The translations under genes and the position numbers were made by a program. A stretch of DNA of 56,341 nt from Bdellovibrionaceae bacterium UBA2316 (GTDB taxonomy: Bacteria > Bdellovibrionota > Bdellovibrionia > Bdellovibrionales > Bdellovibrionaceae): contig DDVI01000123.1 of assembly GCA_002345205.1 (NCBI GenBank), positions 1 through 56,341 on the forward strand, in the 5' to 3' direction. Positions 11,001 to 17,130 of the stretch are shown piece by piece. Position 1 is the stretch's first letter. Each line of letters begins with the position of its first letter. Under the pieces are notes generated by a model. The model had not been told where the DNA came from. It made no database searches and was given only the letters and a program-made list of their open reading frames with translations.

Positions 11001-11306
11001 CAGCACGTGAAAACTCCGAGTAAAATTCTTTCTGAACGCGTGAAGGATAAGGTAGCGAAGCATTTAAAAGAGATGGAATTGAGCCGTTGGCAACGTCTAG
11101 GTCTGTTCAAAATGAACGCGGAAAACTGGTTGAAGTCTAAAGTGACAGGTGAAAAGTATGAAGAAATTCAATTCAGACTGAGCCGTGAACAACTAGATAA
11201 GTTCTCTGTAATCGGTGGTAAAAACGTGCAAACGACGGTGACAGCTAAGGTTTCTAGCTCGGCACTTCAGTGTCGTCAGTTCTATAAAGGTGGCTTAGCT
11301 CGTTAG
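5061..11306 (+). CDS. Giant exported/membrane protein with coiled coils and a UbiB/ABC1-like kinase-fold domain
   Basis: A 2081-aa protein with a strong AAGGAG before the ATG. Order: signal peptide 1-25 (ending VSAQ); acidic then helical domain to about 390; hydrophobic segments at about 396-415 and 505-523; Lys/Arg/Glu-rich coiled coil at about 530-580 and 650-750; a long helical region to about 1585; then a UbiB/ABC1-like domain at about 1590-1860. In that domain I see the family KxGQ motif (K1598, G1600, Q1601) followed by LPEDINKVLIGTQDKSLPP, a Gly/Ala loop (GAGS, 1655-1658), the beta-3 strand RPVALQIF, the catalytic-loop-like DRHAGN (1813-1818) and DFG (1838-1840). The VAVK lysine is Gln1675, so ATP chemistry may be altered or lost. 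The C terminus ends QCRQFYKGG, echoing the preceding gene. UbiB proteins normally work with cytoplasmic ATP, so the signal peptide is puzzling. The function is unknown. Confidence 0.8.
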   Translation: MKTFKSLLSMLLSISLMLSGIQVSAQEDQSNEDVFAALMETMGSASEAQERDAVADKADKALADAFGGVDEVIEKSSVPLESITPEKVVAAKKEIAKTPISSDIQTEYVSKGAPMSMLIWGDAKTSLQDTLTNLTKRLYSNNDKVNIRFVVNSDPVPWMEGKVADLNSELRIEEQRKFEAEQRQIKQRDEKFPTNIVRPAAPIVPERMGAIIEISAGQFATVKSLDELAARLAYTLAKINPKVYGVAEDVKFTRNEDTISLINQLVEKSDNEDSKKIRKSRDEVIAEFSAMERLAAAGFNPWALYMYEHRVFTWMADVFLKSPNHAIGRRLVGDSKYKLDDWSRPFRLLLQSNYMAHLQNTERGRGMNLNDTPMTKSLKKLRFRMRAYTEPFYMGLPAHVGPVLVGASVGVVHYYFPEVAQWAMSAVHASGNVADTAPAVAQAAQQAVAEVKGPGVAETVGDFVTKAKSYTDSLLENSFLTSSADSKTTAVATKTVMEYFADYRMALAAVGTTVAGIVLAKNSAFLGEIMHSISRSRELQKAERENSRKAQLSVQEEVNKEILESKEINAALEANRQQNSQPVEKKAAVKLESEPNVKREGVYDRGARTAREAGELLRSGVNFIILAPGRISESTKKRYHALAAAGREYTIRRQIEAAKRREQRERDLEVKAKLAEEKAAQDEIDRVAKQERDQAKIIAILNKRIAKREKRAVEKVANAQYRKEQKEKNRLARIENAKKRKEFYNAVGESTVKAWETLDRVIMSVPSRTQNAAVVGLQFGARKASQARKAGSTFIFEYIPDRGRATKASVVKTAEAAAEGLKEMKRSVDAKSLERERQREKLKSAILRRENILFDESITPSQLTEVLKQISDAIASRELSYLYTQWGITEKSFAKKTRADYYFGILNHWMVQANLYGVDDMSITRMIQQFEKSFHSIDQKHLSNEHRAIGVKFLNLVKASPGYEVQRYISAISTRADVSGVYTRNGNAESLYNSIIGETFSQAADARYYSNFLTAMNSHKAIIEKGSHSDGIAVATVEALRSASEQDRHKVKKALYDKNEKEVISWLGQPERTRPEIRKFLLSMADEYNGKWQYPVSHLSLGQALKEIHPLAAIRILEAAKPSGRTDGDHHFNSKFAKFNSNMKNFMDARLDVMLGEWMKNAKSVTELAAMVESDAKKYSVDPQLFSSRFYEVMKTRTDLITSLADYKVLYEKDFFWAPGSGDEEVRPLERPLKALLDAKRKEFSNSPIWMYDPVLSESIQSTTMRRLISLDQYPKSYQEIVNLWRQMTSRGVSTVTDDMLGSLMKNANAKDIAQLETYAVSEGRVFDQVARDEFAIRQIKRLPEYDYLMNNLSAGEDVRRVALENFLLRSQNIMSEMGIRYAEFLEELSVEIGSTFEEAQRLDKAKKSRLIDSAYNAASKEVKDSRVGMFEQILAHVKTWKPKNQFEFLLYLRGNIEATDFIKEQFPRFGPERIRKIYQSLPMETAMGVASLYLQGTLLARKDVNEGYGKKLTEYIVSQGADADTQKYANLLLNGLLTGLDVSKNPPFKLKVVSALVAMKPEQNKGATVQLNGNDSQVSVGETIKVILEKFPGVGPKIGQFLVGTNRLPEDINKVLIGTQDKSLPPTRFEMFTDISEIVGKGQNIGIELGNLLGAGSLKYSALGKFNGRPVALQIFRKDVQNNVDFQIAALHGMIDDLIKKGGTEWAFLRVIVDGAVNAVYREKDFLQEAAKTKIAREQLYTGFNTDEFLITVPKQQQLNKRLLVSDYAKGISFKDETFPEADKLPVAVKLLEMEAKILYGQSSGTITYDTDRHAGNYLIDIQNGNGKKKYVISPIDFGQLTTITVEQRDRVERLFSLSSLIGQFGHNEWLVEKVAQEFGLKGKNLERLSHNLKEFFPLKNAGGSNSDGKEGKAITDYFSMIAAINESFRDHKNGGFHKDIDMASLDPDLRSGKLDFAYTDFVRAIIQLNQYEDVVKVPQHVKTPSKILSERVKDKVAKHLKEMELSRWQRLGLFKMNAENWLKSKVTGEKYEEIQFRLSREQLDKFSVIGGKNVQTTVTAKVSSSALQCRQFYKGGLAR

Positions 11307-11343
11307 TTTTGATAGAGCGGCCAGAAGTGGCCCTCTATCAAAA
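11307..11343 (+). terminator. Long hairpin after the giant gene
   Basis: A perfect 11-bp stem (TTTTGATAGAG / CTCTATCAAAA) is continued by GGCC/GGCC around AGAAGT. It starts at the stop codon of the 2081-aa gene. The right arm is A-rich rather than followed by T, so termination may be inefficient or work mainly on the other strand. Confidence 0.6.
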
Positions 11344-11482
11344 GTGTAGACATTTAAAAGCTACAGAAGTGAATTAAAACGGGTTTGGATTGGAACGGGA
11401 GTCGCATTATGTGACCTCGGTGTAAAAAACGAAACTTTAAATTTTTAAGAACAAAGAAAGTTAACAACAATAAGGAGACTTT

Positions 11483-12148
11483 ATGAAATTATCAAAATCT
11501 TTACTATCAGTATTGGTAGCGTCAACAATTGTAATGAGCGGAACATCTGCATTCGCGGTGACAAGCACAGAAAACCTTCAGGCAGCGTCTTTGGTTCAGA
11601 TGAAACAACAAACTGATATATTAGCATTGGATATGAAAGCCTATCAAGACATGGGTATCGTATTAGCTAGTGCGAAAAGAAGCGGCGCTGGTTTTCAAAC
11701 AGCTCTTTCTACATCAGGTACGGTCACGACAGCTGGTACTGCTTTAGCTGGTCTTTCCGGTGCGGCTCGTATCTATCAACAATTTGCTAAAGCATCTAGC
11801 CCATTCGTTAGAAACGGTGGCAAAGGTTTCGTTCAAGTTATCTTAAAATGGAGCGCGATTGCAGCGGCAGCTGGCGCAGCGGCTTCTGTGGGTTCATCTA
11901 TTTTCTTGGATCTTAGCGCAGCTGACGTTGAAGCCGCTAAATTGGCTTTAGCTCAAAAAGAACAAGAAATGGCGATGAGACGCCAAATGATCGCGGGTAT
12001 CGCGGCTAAAGCGGGCGCTACTGTGACTCAAAACATCGAAACAAAAGAGATCGTTGTTTCTGGTTTAGATGGTTTACAAAACATCTACGGTTCTGGCGTA
12101 CTGACTTTACCTATGCCAATGCCAGTTGCAGTTCCTGCTGCTAGATAA
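11483..12148 (+). CDS. Exported small protein with a central hydrophobic segment
   Basis: A 221-aa protein. The signal peptide (residues 1-25, ending AFA) closely resembles that of the preceding giant protein (MK..KSLLS.L...), and the Shine-Dalgarno AAGGAG context is also similar. The mature part has a helical region, an Ala/Gly-rich hydrophobic stretch at about 128-150 (SAIAAAAGAAASVGSSIF), a helix rich in Glu/Lys/Gln at about 153-185 and a Pro/Met/Val-rich tail. No family is recognised. It has its own 5' region of about 140 bp after the upstream hairpin and a good terminator, so it can be expressed separately from the two large genes. Confidence 0.75.
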   Translation: MKLSKSLLSVLVASTIVMSGTSAFAVTSTENLQAASLVQMKQQTDILALDMKAYQDMGIVLASAKRSGAGFQTALSTSGTVTTAGTALAGLSGAARIYQQFAKASSPFVRNGGKGFVQVILKWSAIAAAAGAAASVGSSIFLDLSAADVEAAKLALAQKEQEMAMRRQMIAGIAAKAGATVTQNIETKEIVVSGLDGLQNIYGSGVLTLPMPMPVAVPAAR

Positions 12149-12174
12149 TTTTCTAACTTAGACGATTAATTAAT

Positions 12175-12205
12175 GCCCCGACTTGGAAACGAGTTGGGGC
12201 TTTTT
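12175..12205 (+). terminator. Intrinsic terminator
   Basis: GCCCCGACTTG / CGAGTTGGGGC stem (two G-U pairs) with a GAAA tetraloop, followed by TTTTT. It ends the 11483-12148 transcript. The stop codon of the convergent gene overlaps the T-tract. Confidence 0.9.
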
Positions 12206-13439
12206 ATTTGGTGGGTGATTGGTCGTGCGCAGCTGCCGCTTTGGCAATTTCAATAAATTCAAGGCGTTTAGCTTTCATCTCTGGGGACGTTTCATCGTAT
12301 TTGATTTTCATTTGGTCAAGCGTGCTCAGGTAATCTTGATAAAACTCGTTTCCACGTTGTTCAGCAGTCATCTCGTTACTTCGGCGAGCCTCGGCATCCA
12401 TTTGTTCCATAGCTAGCATAAAACGCCCACCCGGCGTCGTCATTTTATATAGAGTCGGGCCCATTGTAATGAAAAACATACTTGTAAACACAGCGGAGTA
12501 GGTCCATTTCATCACGTCGCGGGTATGAACTACCTTGAACATGGATTTCAATTTTTCTTTGGCATCCTCAGTCGCTTTTTTAAATCCGTAAAGACGAGCT
12601 GTAGATAAATCACCTTTATCTAGGCTAATTTTGATGACCTGTCCGAGCCCAGGTACATAGGGTGGCATTAAACTTAAGACCGTAGTCGGGGATAAGCGAA
12701 CGTCAAAACCAACGGCGTACTGTGCCCAGATCGCAGATCCCCACAGCCCGGCGAATAACGCCGTATCAATCCAAGGTGCATTATCTTTCAACGCCTGAAC
12801 AAACTTTTGAGTCAATGTTGGGTCTGATACAATGGTTTTAAATGTCGCTTCCATGTTTTCATTAAACAGCGACGTCTGAAGTCGCTCGCGAATAAGTGCA
12901 TCGTCCATTCGCTCCCACGTTTCTTTTAAACTTCTCGTTTCATAAAGAGTACGCCAGCGTCCGGGCGGTCGATTGAAAACACGATAAATAGCTACGATTA
13001 GATTTGAAAACTTAATCTGAGATAGCGTTTCATCTTTAGTGTAGTTATTAATAACAGACTGTAATTTTTTAAGTTCACGTGGTGAGAGTTGCTCTAAGCG
13101 ATCTTCAAATCGAAACCCTTTGTAGTTTTCGCGTGCGGAGAGAACTTCAATAACGGCCAAGAATTCTTCTGGGGATCGAATAGAACGTTTGATGTCTTCA
13201 TCAGTAATGCGTTCTTGTTTTAAAAGATTGGCTTTGTAAACTTGAAAAAGTACCGTGTTGAAATACTTTTTATTGTTCGCATAGAAATGCAAACACGAAT
13301 TCTGTGGAGGCAGGCTAGATGAAAATTCGATCGATTGAGCGGGCGGAACGGGACTGTTTATCGCTGGGCTAAATAAAAGCCCAGCGATAAACAGTATTAT
13401 CCCCAGTGTTGAAAAGGAAAACCGATTCAAAATAGTCAC
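12204..13439 (-). CDS. Multi-pass or anchored membrane protein of unknown function, C-x-x-F-Y motif
   Basis: A 411-aa protein. An N-terminal hydrophobic segment (residues 9-27) is followed by a Pro-rich linker and SCLHFY (C49), a C-x-x-F-Y motif like those ending the two cassette proteins at 2903 and 5061. The middle is helical and charged. Two further hydrophobic segments lie at about 222-245 (ALFAGLWGSAIWAQYAVGF) and 311-330 (VFTSMFFITMGPTLYKM), and the C-terminal tail is charged. The gene converges on the cassette and shares its terminator region. No family is recognised. A role together with the cassette proteins is suggested only by position and the shared motif. Confidence 0.65.
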   Translation of the reverse strand: MTILNRFSFSTLGIILFIAGLLFSPAINSPVPPAQSIEFSSSLPPQNSCLHFYANNKKYFNTVLFQVYKANLLKQERITDEDIKRSIRSPEEFLAVIEVLSARENYKGFRFEDRLEQLSPRELKKLQSVINNYTKDETLSQIKFSNLIVAIYRVFNRPPGRWRTLYETRSLKETWERMDDALIRERLQTSLFNENMEATFKTIVSDPTLTQKFVQALKDNAPWIDTALFAGLWGSAIWAQYAVGFDVRLSPTTVLSLMPPYVPGLGQVIKISLDKGDLSTARLYGFKKATEDAKEKLKSMFKVVHTRDVMKWTYSAVFTSMFFITMGPTLYKMTTPGGRFMLAMEQMDAEARRSNEMTAEQRGNEFYQDYLSTLDQMKIKYDETSPEMKAKRLEFIEIAKAAAAHDQSPTK

Positions 13440-13623
13440 ATAACTATTTCGGAATTTGCGATTTAGGCCTTAACCAAGTTACTGACAACTAGCCTAGCAA
13501 ATGATCGAGTTTCCTCTGCGGATTCTCAAAACGAGACACTTATCGTGCCTGCTCATTCCAGCGCCGATGCAAACCACAGAGCTGTTTCTTGTTTTTTTTC
13601 GCTGTTGATGAAATACTTTTCGT

Positions 13624-14133
13624 ATGAATTTATTTATCCGTTTGATCCTGGTTTCGATCTTTGCCCGACTGCGGAACAAAGTTTCGGTGTTAGGCCCCTG
13701 TTTGACTCCGTTTCGGTGTGTGCCTACTGATTTAGATATCTTACGACATATGAATAATGGTGTGTATTTATCTATTATGGATTTAGCGCGGGTGGATTTG
13801 ATGATCCGTGCGGGATTGGCTGGAAAATTATCAAAAAATGGAATTTACCCGGTAGTGGTTGCAGAGACGATTCGTTTTCGCAAATCTTTAAAATTATTCG
13901 ATCGATTTTTTATCGAAACCACGGTTCTCGGTTGGGATGAAAAGGCGTTTATTTTACAGCAGAGATTTTTAAGAGGCGCCGATGTAATCGCCGAAGGCGT
14001 TGTTCGCGCGCGATTTCTACGTAAAACAGGCGGCTCGGTTGTGCCGACTGAGGTGCTCGCTCTAGCCGGTATTGAAATGAACAGTCCGTCCTTGCCGGAC
14101 GCCCTCAAAATGTGGAATCAAAACCAGTTATAA
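13624..14133 (+). CDS. THEM6-like hot-dog acyl-CoA thioesterase family protein
   Basis: A 169-aa protein. After an N-terminal hydrophobic stretch come PTDLDILRHMNNGVYLSIMD and LARVDLMIRAGL, the characteristic start of the 4HBT-like thioesterases related to THEM6. The central hot-dog strands VVAETIRFRKSL and IETTVLGWDEKAFILQQRF follow. Such proteins hydrolyse acyl-CoA or related thioesters, but the substrate cannot be told from sequence. The N-terminal helix could anchor it to the membrane. It is monocistronic, followed by a long non-coding stretch. No Shine-Dalgarno sequence is evident. Confidence 0.7.
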   Translation: MNLFIRLILVSIFARLRNKVSVLGPCLTPFRCVPTDLDILRHMNNGVYLSIMDLARVDLMIRAGLAGKLSKNGIYPVVVAETIRFRKSLKLFDRFFIETTVLGWDEKAFILQQRFLRGADVIAEGVVRARFLRKTGGSVVPTEVLALAGIEMNSPSLPDALKMWNQNQL

Positions 14134-14399
14134 CCTCACTGGACCTAGCTATCTAAGCCTTAAAGTAAATTAAAGCGTTTTAAGCTAGGTAGCTAAAAAA
14201 ATAAAAAAATCAAAAAAATTATTCCCGTCATTAACCCTCAGGGCGGGGGCCGGCGTCTTACTAATGAAAGGCGCTTCAAGGATGAAGAAAGCCTGACAAG
14301 ATGGGACGTAGTTAAGCTCAAAGTGGAACGTTAAAAGACGAGCAAGCGAAACCCAACAAGGATTCATAAAAAAGCTAGGATGGCTTTTGAATCCTTGGA
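14134..14399. other. Non-coding region with hairpins
   Basis: No ORF is supported. It contains an 8-bp inverted repeat (14143-14150 / 14183-14190), an A-rich tract at 14191-14218, and a strong hairpin at 14357-14397 (CAAGGATTCA / TGAATCCTTG, with an inner AAAAGC / GCTTTT). It may be the 5' part of the transcript that ends at the 14512-14543 terminator. Confidence 0.45.
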
Positions 14400-14543
14400 A
14401 TGATTAAAGTTTTAATAGGTTTGTGGTTCATAGTGTTTCATTTTCTCCTTTGGTTCTTTGGAGACACTCTCATGAGGGTTTGGTGGTTCCCCGACATGAG
14501 TAAGGTCTCCTGCGGAAGGCTTAAAGCCTTCCGCTTTTTTTTT
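14400..14543 (+). ncRNA. Candidate small structured RNA ending in an intrinsic terminator
   Basis: No ORF is present, but the sequence folds well. GGAGAC (14460-14465) pairs with GTCTCC (14505-14510), CTCATG (14469-14474) with CATGAG (14495-14500), and GGG (14476-14478) with the following CCC. A perfect terminator follows directly. CTCC at 14445-14448 could pair instead with the GGAG of the outer stem, so two folds compete. The next gene has its own promoter after the terminator, so this looks like an sRNA or a processed 3' UTR rather than a riboswitch. It matches no RNA family I know. Confidence 0.4.
14512..14543 (+). terminator. Strong intrinsic terminator
   Basis: A perfect stem (GCGGAAGGC / GCCTTCCGC) with a short loop (TTAAA) is followed by nine T. 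Confidence 0.95.
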
Positions 14544-14570
14544 GCCTAAATCTAAAAATGTCCTTATCCT
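14542..14570 (+). promoter_or_regulatory. Promoter giving a probable leaderless mRNA
   Basis: TTGCCT, a 17-bp spacer and TATCCT, with the ATG of the 65-aa gene 6 nt later. There is no Shine-Dalgarno sequence. Transcription would start at or next to the A of the ATG. Confidence 0.55.
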
Positions 14571-14576
14571 AATTTC

Positions 14577-14774
14577 ATGTCAGAAAAAATTTCAGCACTT
14601 AAATTTAACACGATTCAAGTTATTCGAACAGGCCGTGAGCTGTATGATATGACACTCACTATTTCCGAACTTCAACTCACTGGGGCCATAAATGGTGAAC
14701 TGGCCGAAGCCGTCGTTGATACGGCTCAACTGTACGCGCTCATGGAATTTATGGAGCTTTGGGGAAGTTTGTAG
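14577..14774 (+). CDS. Small conserved-looking protein upstream of queA
   Basis: A 65-aa soluble acidic protein with mixed strand and helix (IQVIRTGRELYDMTLTISEL, then LAEAVVDTAQLYALMEFME). It has no signal peptide, no motif and no recognised family. A promoter with a 17-bp spacer ends 6 nt before the ATG and there is no ribosome binding site, so the mRNA is probably leaderless. It lies 44 bp before the likely queA start and may be cotranscribed with queA-tgt. Codon use looks genuine, but its small size limits certainty. Confidence 0.55.
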   Translation: MSEKISALKFNTIQVIRTGRELYDMTLTISELQLTGAINGELAEAVVDTAQLYALMEFMELWGSL

Positions 14775-14781
14775 GTCCCGA

Positions 14782-14810
14782 TTGCCTCATTGCCCTAATT
14801 CTGCTATCAC
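14782..14810 (+). promoter_or_regulatory. Possible queA promoter
   Basis: TTGCCT, a 17-bp spacer and TATCAC, ending 8 nt before the GTG proposed as the queA start. The same -35 hexamer and spacing occur upstream of the preceding gene. The -10 match is weaker. Confidence 0.35.
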
Positions 14811-14818
14811 CTCCGAAC

Positions 14819-15862
14819 GTGAAAACAACAGAATTATCATTTGATTATCCTCCCGAACTCATTGCAATTCATCCTCAGCATCCGAGCCGAGTTTTACACA
14901 ATCTGAGCGGGCACAATTTTGAACTGGCTTGGACTGATTTTCTAAACCAATTCAAAGCCGGCGATGTTTTAGTAATCAATGATACGAAGGTTCTTAAGCG
15001 TCGAGTGTTCAGCGAAGATGGTCTCGAAATTTTATTTCTTGGCAGTCCTTCGGACCAATCGCAAATGGGTAAAGAACAAAAGAACGATCTATGGACGGTT
15101 CTTTTCCCTTCGAAAAAATTAAAAGTCGGCGATACAATTCAAATGCCGCTTGGTCTGAGCGCCGAGCTCATGCAAAAAGGAATTCCGCAAACAATCAGAA
15201 TGAGCGAGCCGGTGGATGAAACCTATTTTAATAAAGTGGGTGAATTGCCGCTGCCGCCGTATATTCAAAAAGCACGTAATGAGCGTCACAATCGCAGCAG
15301 TGAAAATCAAGCCTACCAAACCGTGTGGGCCGATAAACCAGGCAGTTTAGCAGCGCCAACGGCCAGTCTGCATTTTAGTCCCCAAGATTTAATACAATTA
15401 AAAACAAAAGGCGTCGAAGTGATCACTCTGACCTTGCATGTGGGCCTTGGCACATTTCTGCCTGTAACGGCAGAGACGCTTGAAGAGCACGTCATGCATG
15501 AAGAGTGGGTTGAAATTCCCAGTCATCATTGGAAAAAAATCAAAGACGCCAAAGCGAATGGCCAATCTGTGTGGGCTTTAGGCACAACCGTTGTGAGAAG
15601 CCTTGAAAGTCAGGCGCTGGGGCGATTTGAATTGCGCCACCATAGCTACTCTGGCACAACGGACCTGATGATTCGCCCAGGATTTGAGTTCCAGATCGTG
15701 GATCGCTTGCTGACAAATTTCCATCAACCGCAAAGCACATTAATCGCCTTGGTTATGGCGTTTGCTGGTAAAGAAAATGTTTTAAAAACATACCAATGGG
15801 CCATCGAAAAAAAATTTAGATTATTCAGTTACGGTGATTTAACGTATTGGGAGAAAAAATGA
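14819..15862 (+). CDS. queA: S-adenosylmethionine:tRNA ribosyltransferase-isomerase
   Basis: QueA transfers and isomerises the ribosyl moiety of SAM onto preQ1 in tRNA anticodons, forming epoxyqueuosine. Family text is clear: FDYPPELIAIHP at the start, DVLVINDTKVL, GELPLPPYI, then LAAPTASLHF, LTLHVGLGTFLPV and LLTNFHQPQSTL. An in-frame ATG lies at 14759, but the family begins close to the first FDYP strand, so the GTG at 14819 (347 aa) fits better than a start adding 20 unrelated residues. No Shine-Dalgarno sequence is visible. The stop overlaps the tgt start (ATGA), so the two are translationally coupled. It works directly after Tgt in the same pathway. Confidence 0.95.
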   Translation: MKTTELSFDYPPELIAIHPQHPSRVLHNLSGHNFELAWTDFLNQFKAGDVLVINDTKVLKRRVFSEDGLEILFLGSPSDQSQMGKEQKNDLWTVLFPSKKLKVGDTIQMPLGLSAELMQKGIPQTIRMSEPVDETYFNKVGELPLPPYIQKARNERHNRSSENQAYQTVWADKPGSLAAPTASLHFSPQDLIQLKTKGVEVITLTLHVGLGTFLPVTAETLEEHVMHEEWVEIPSHHWKKIKDAKANGQSVWALGTTVVRSLESQALGRFELRHHSYSGTTDLMIRPGFEFQIVDRLLTNFHQPQSTLIALVMAFAGKENVLKTYQWAIEKKFRLFSYGDLTYWEKK

Positions 15863-17073
15863 GTTTAGAGCCAACCAAAAACAGCACCAGAACCTCATCC
15901 GATACCGATTCGGCTGCCGACACTGCTATTCCAATAGCCGATCTCGTGCAAAAAGGTGAACACTTCAAAGTTAAAGCCACAGCCGGCAAAGCCCGTCGCG
16001 GTGAGCTTCACACCGCTCACGGCACAATCCAAACGCCTGTCTTCATGGCGGTGGGAACACGCGCAACTGTAAAAGCGATGTCAAATGAAGAACTCATCGA
16101 CTGCGGAACGCAAATTCTTCTAGGCAATACGTATCACTTGCATTTACGTCCCGGTGAAAAACTGATTCAAAAAATGGGCGGACTTCATAAATTTATGAAT
16201 TGGAAAAAAACCATCCTCACTGACTCTGGTGGTTTCCAAGTGTTCTCGCTAAGCAAGCTGCGCACAATGACCGAAGAGGGTGTCGAGTTTCGCTCGCACA
16301 TCGATGGCAGCAAATATTTTATCTCGCCGGAAAAAAGTATGGAGATCCAAATGGATCTTGGTTCGGATATCATCATGGCGTTTGATGAATGCCTTGGTTA
16401 CCCCGCTACGGACGAGCAAATTGTGAAATCAATGGATTTAACTCATCGTTGGTTGAAGCGCTCAAAAGACGCGATGACTCGTAAAGAAAGCATGCTGTTT
16501 GGTATCGTACAAGGTGGTTTAAGTCTGCCGCACCGATTGCGCTCGCTAGATCAAGTCGCATCGGTCGATCTGCCAGGCTATGCGCTGGGTGGCTTTAGTA
16601 TCGGTGAGCCTATTCATTTAATGCATGAACTTCTGCCAGAGGTGGCTCCGCGTATGCCGGCTAATAAGCCGCGCTATTTAATGGGTGTGGGAACACCCAC
16701 GGATCTATTGATTGCTGTAAATTCAGGCGTTGATATGTTTGACTGTGTAATGCCGACCCGCGTGGCCCGAAATGGAACCATCTACACGTGGCGGGGCAAA
16801 GTTTCGATCAAGCGAAATGAATACAAAGACGATCCATCGCCGCTGGACCCAGAATGTGATTGCTACACATGTAAGAACTATTCCAAAGCGTATTTACGCC
16901 ATTTGTTCTTAAGTGGCGAGATCTTAAGTGCGCGACTAAACACCATTCACAATATTTATTTCTACATGAAATTGATGGAACGAGCCCGCACTGCTATTGA
17001 AAATGGCACATGGGACGAGTACTTCCAGGATTGCATGACACGATTTAGCAAGACAAAGAATCTAACAGAATAG
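15859..17073 (+). CDS. tgt: tRNA-guanine transglycosylase
   Basis: Tgt exchanges guanine-34 for preQ1 in GUN anticodon tRNAs. The ATG at 15859 has GGGAG 5 nt upstream and overlaps the queA stop. Upstream TTG is in frame but unlikely. After a Ser/Thr/Asp-rich N-terminal extension of about 45 residues, which is unusual, the standard barrel begins at KAKAGKARRGELHTAHG. Visible landmarks are LTDSGGFQVFSL with an active-site Asp, GIVQGGL, LGGFSIGE, GVDMFDCVMPTR with the nucleophilic Asp, and the zinc site CDCYTC...H. About 404 aa compared with 375 in E. coli, the difference being the N-terminal tail. Confidence 0.96.
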   Translation: MSLEPTKNSTRTSSDTDSAADTAIPIADLVQKGEHFKVKATAGKARRGELHTAHGTIQTPVFMAVGTRATVKAMSNEELIDCGTQILLGNTYHLHLRPGEKLIQKMGGLHKFMNWKKTILTDSGGFQVFSLSKLRTMTEEGVEFRSHIDGSKYFISPEKSMEIQMDLGSDIIMAFDECLGYPATDEQIVKSMDLTHRWLKRSKDAMTRKESMLFGIVQGGLSLPHRLRSLDQVASVDLPGYALGGFSIGEPIHLMHELLPEVAPRMPANKPRYLMGVGTPTDLLIAVNSGVDMFDCVMPTRVARNGTIYTWRGKVSIKRNEYKDDPSPLDPECDCYTCKNYSKAYLRHLFLSGEILSARLNTIHNIYFYMKLMERARTAIENGTWDEYFQDCMTRFSKTKNLTE

Positions 17074-17130
17074 TGTATTCAAAGTAGTAAAGACTAGGAT
17101 ACAAGGGTTTTTCTTTTAACGAGGTGAATT

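Noticed and set aside
14143..14190. 8-bp inverted repeat after the thioesterase gene as a terminator
   Set aside because: The loop is 32 nt and the following tract is A-rich, so it is not a credible intrinsic terminator on the plus strand.
14400..14760. A preQ1 riboswitch upstream of queA
   Set aside because: No preQ1 aptamer pattern is visible, and the structured region ends in a terminator followed by a separate promoter.
14759..14818. Upstream ATG for queA
   Set aside because: It would overlap the 65-aa gene and add about 20 residues unrelated to the QueA family; the GTG at 14819 fits the family start.
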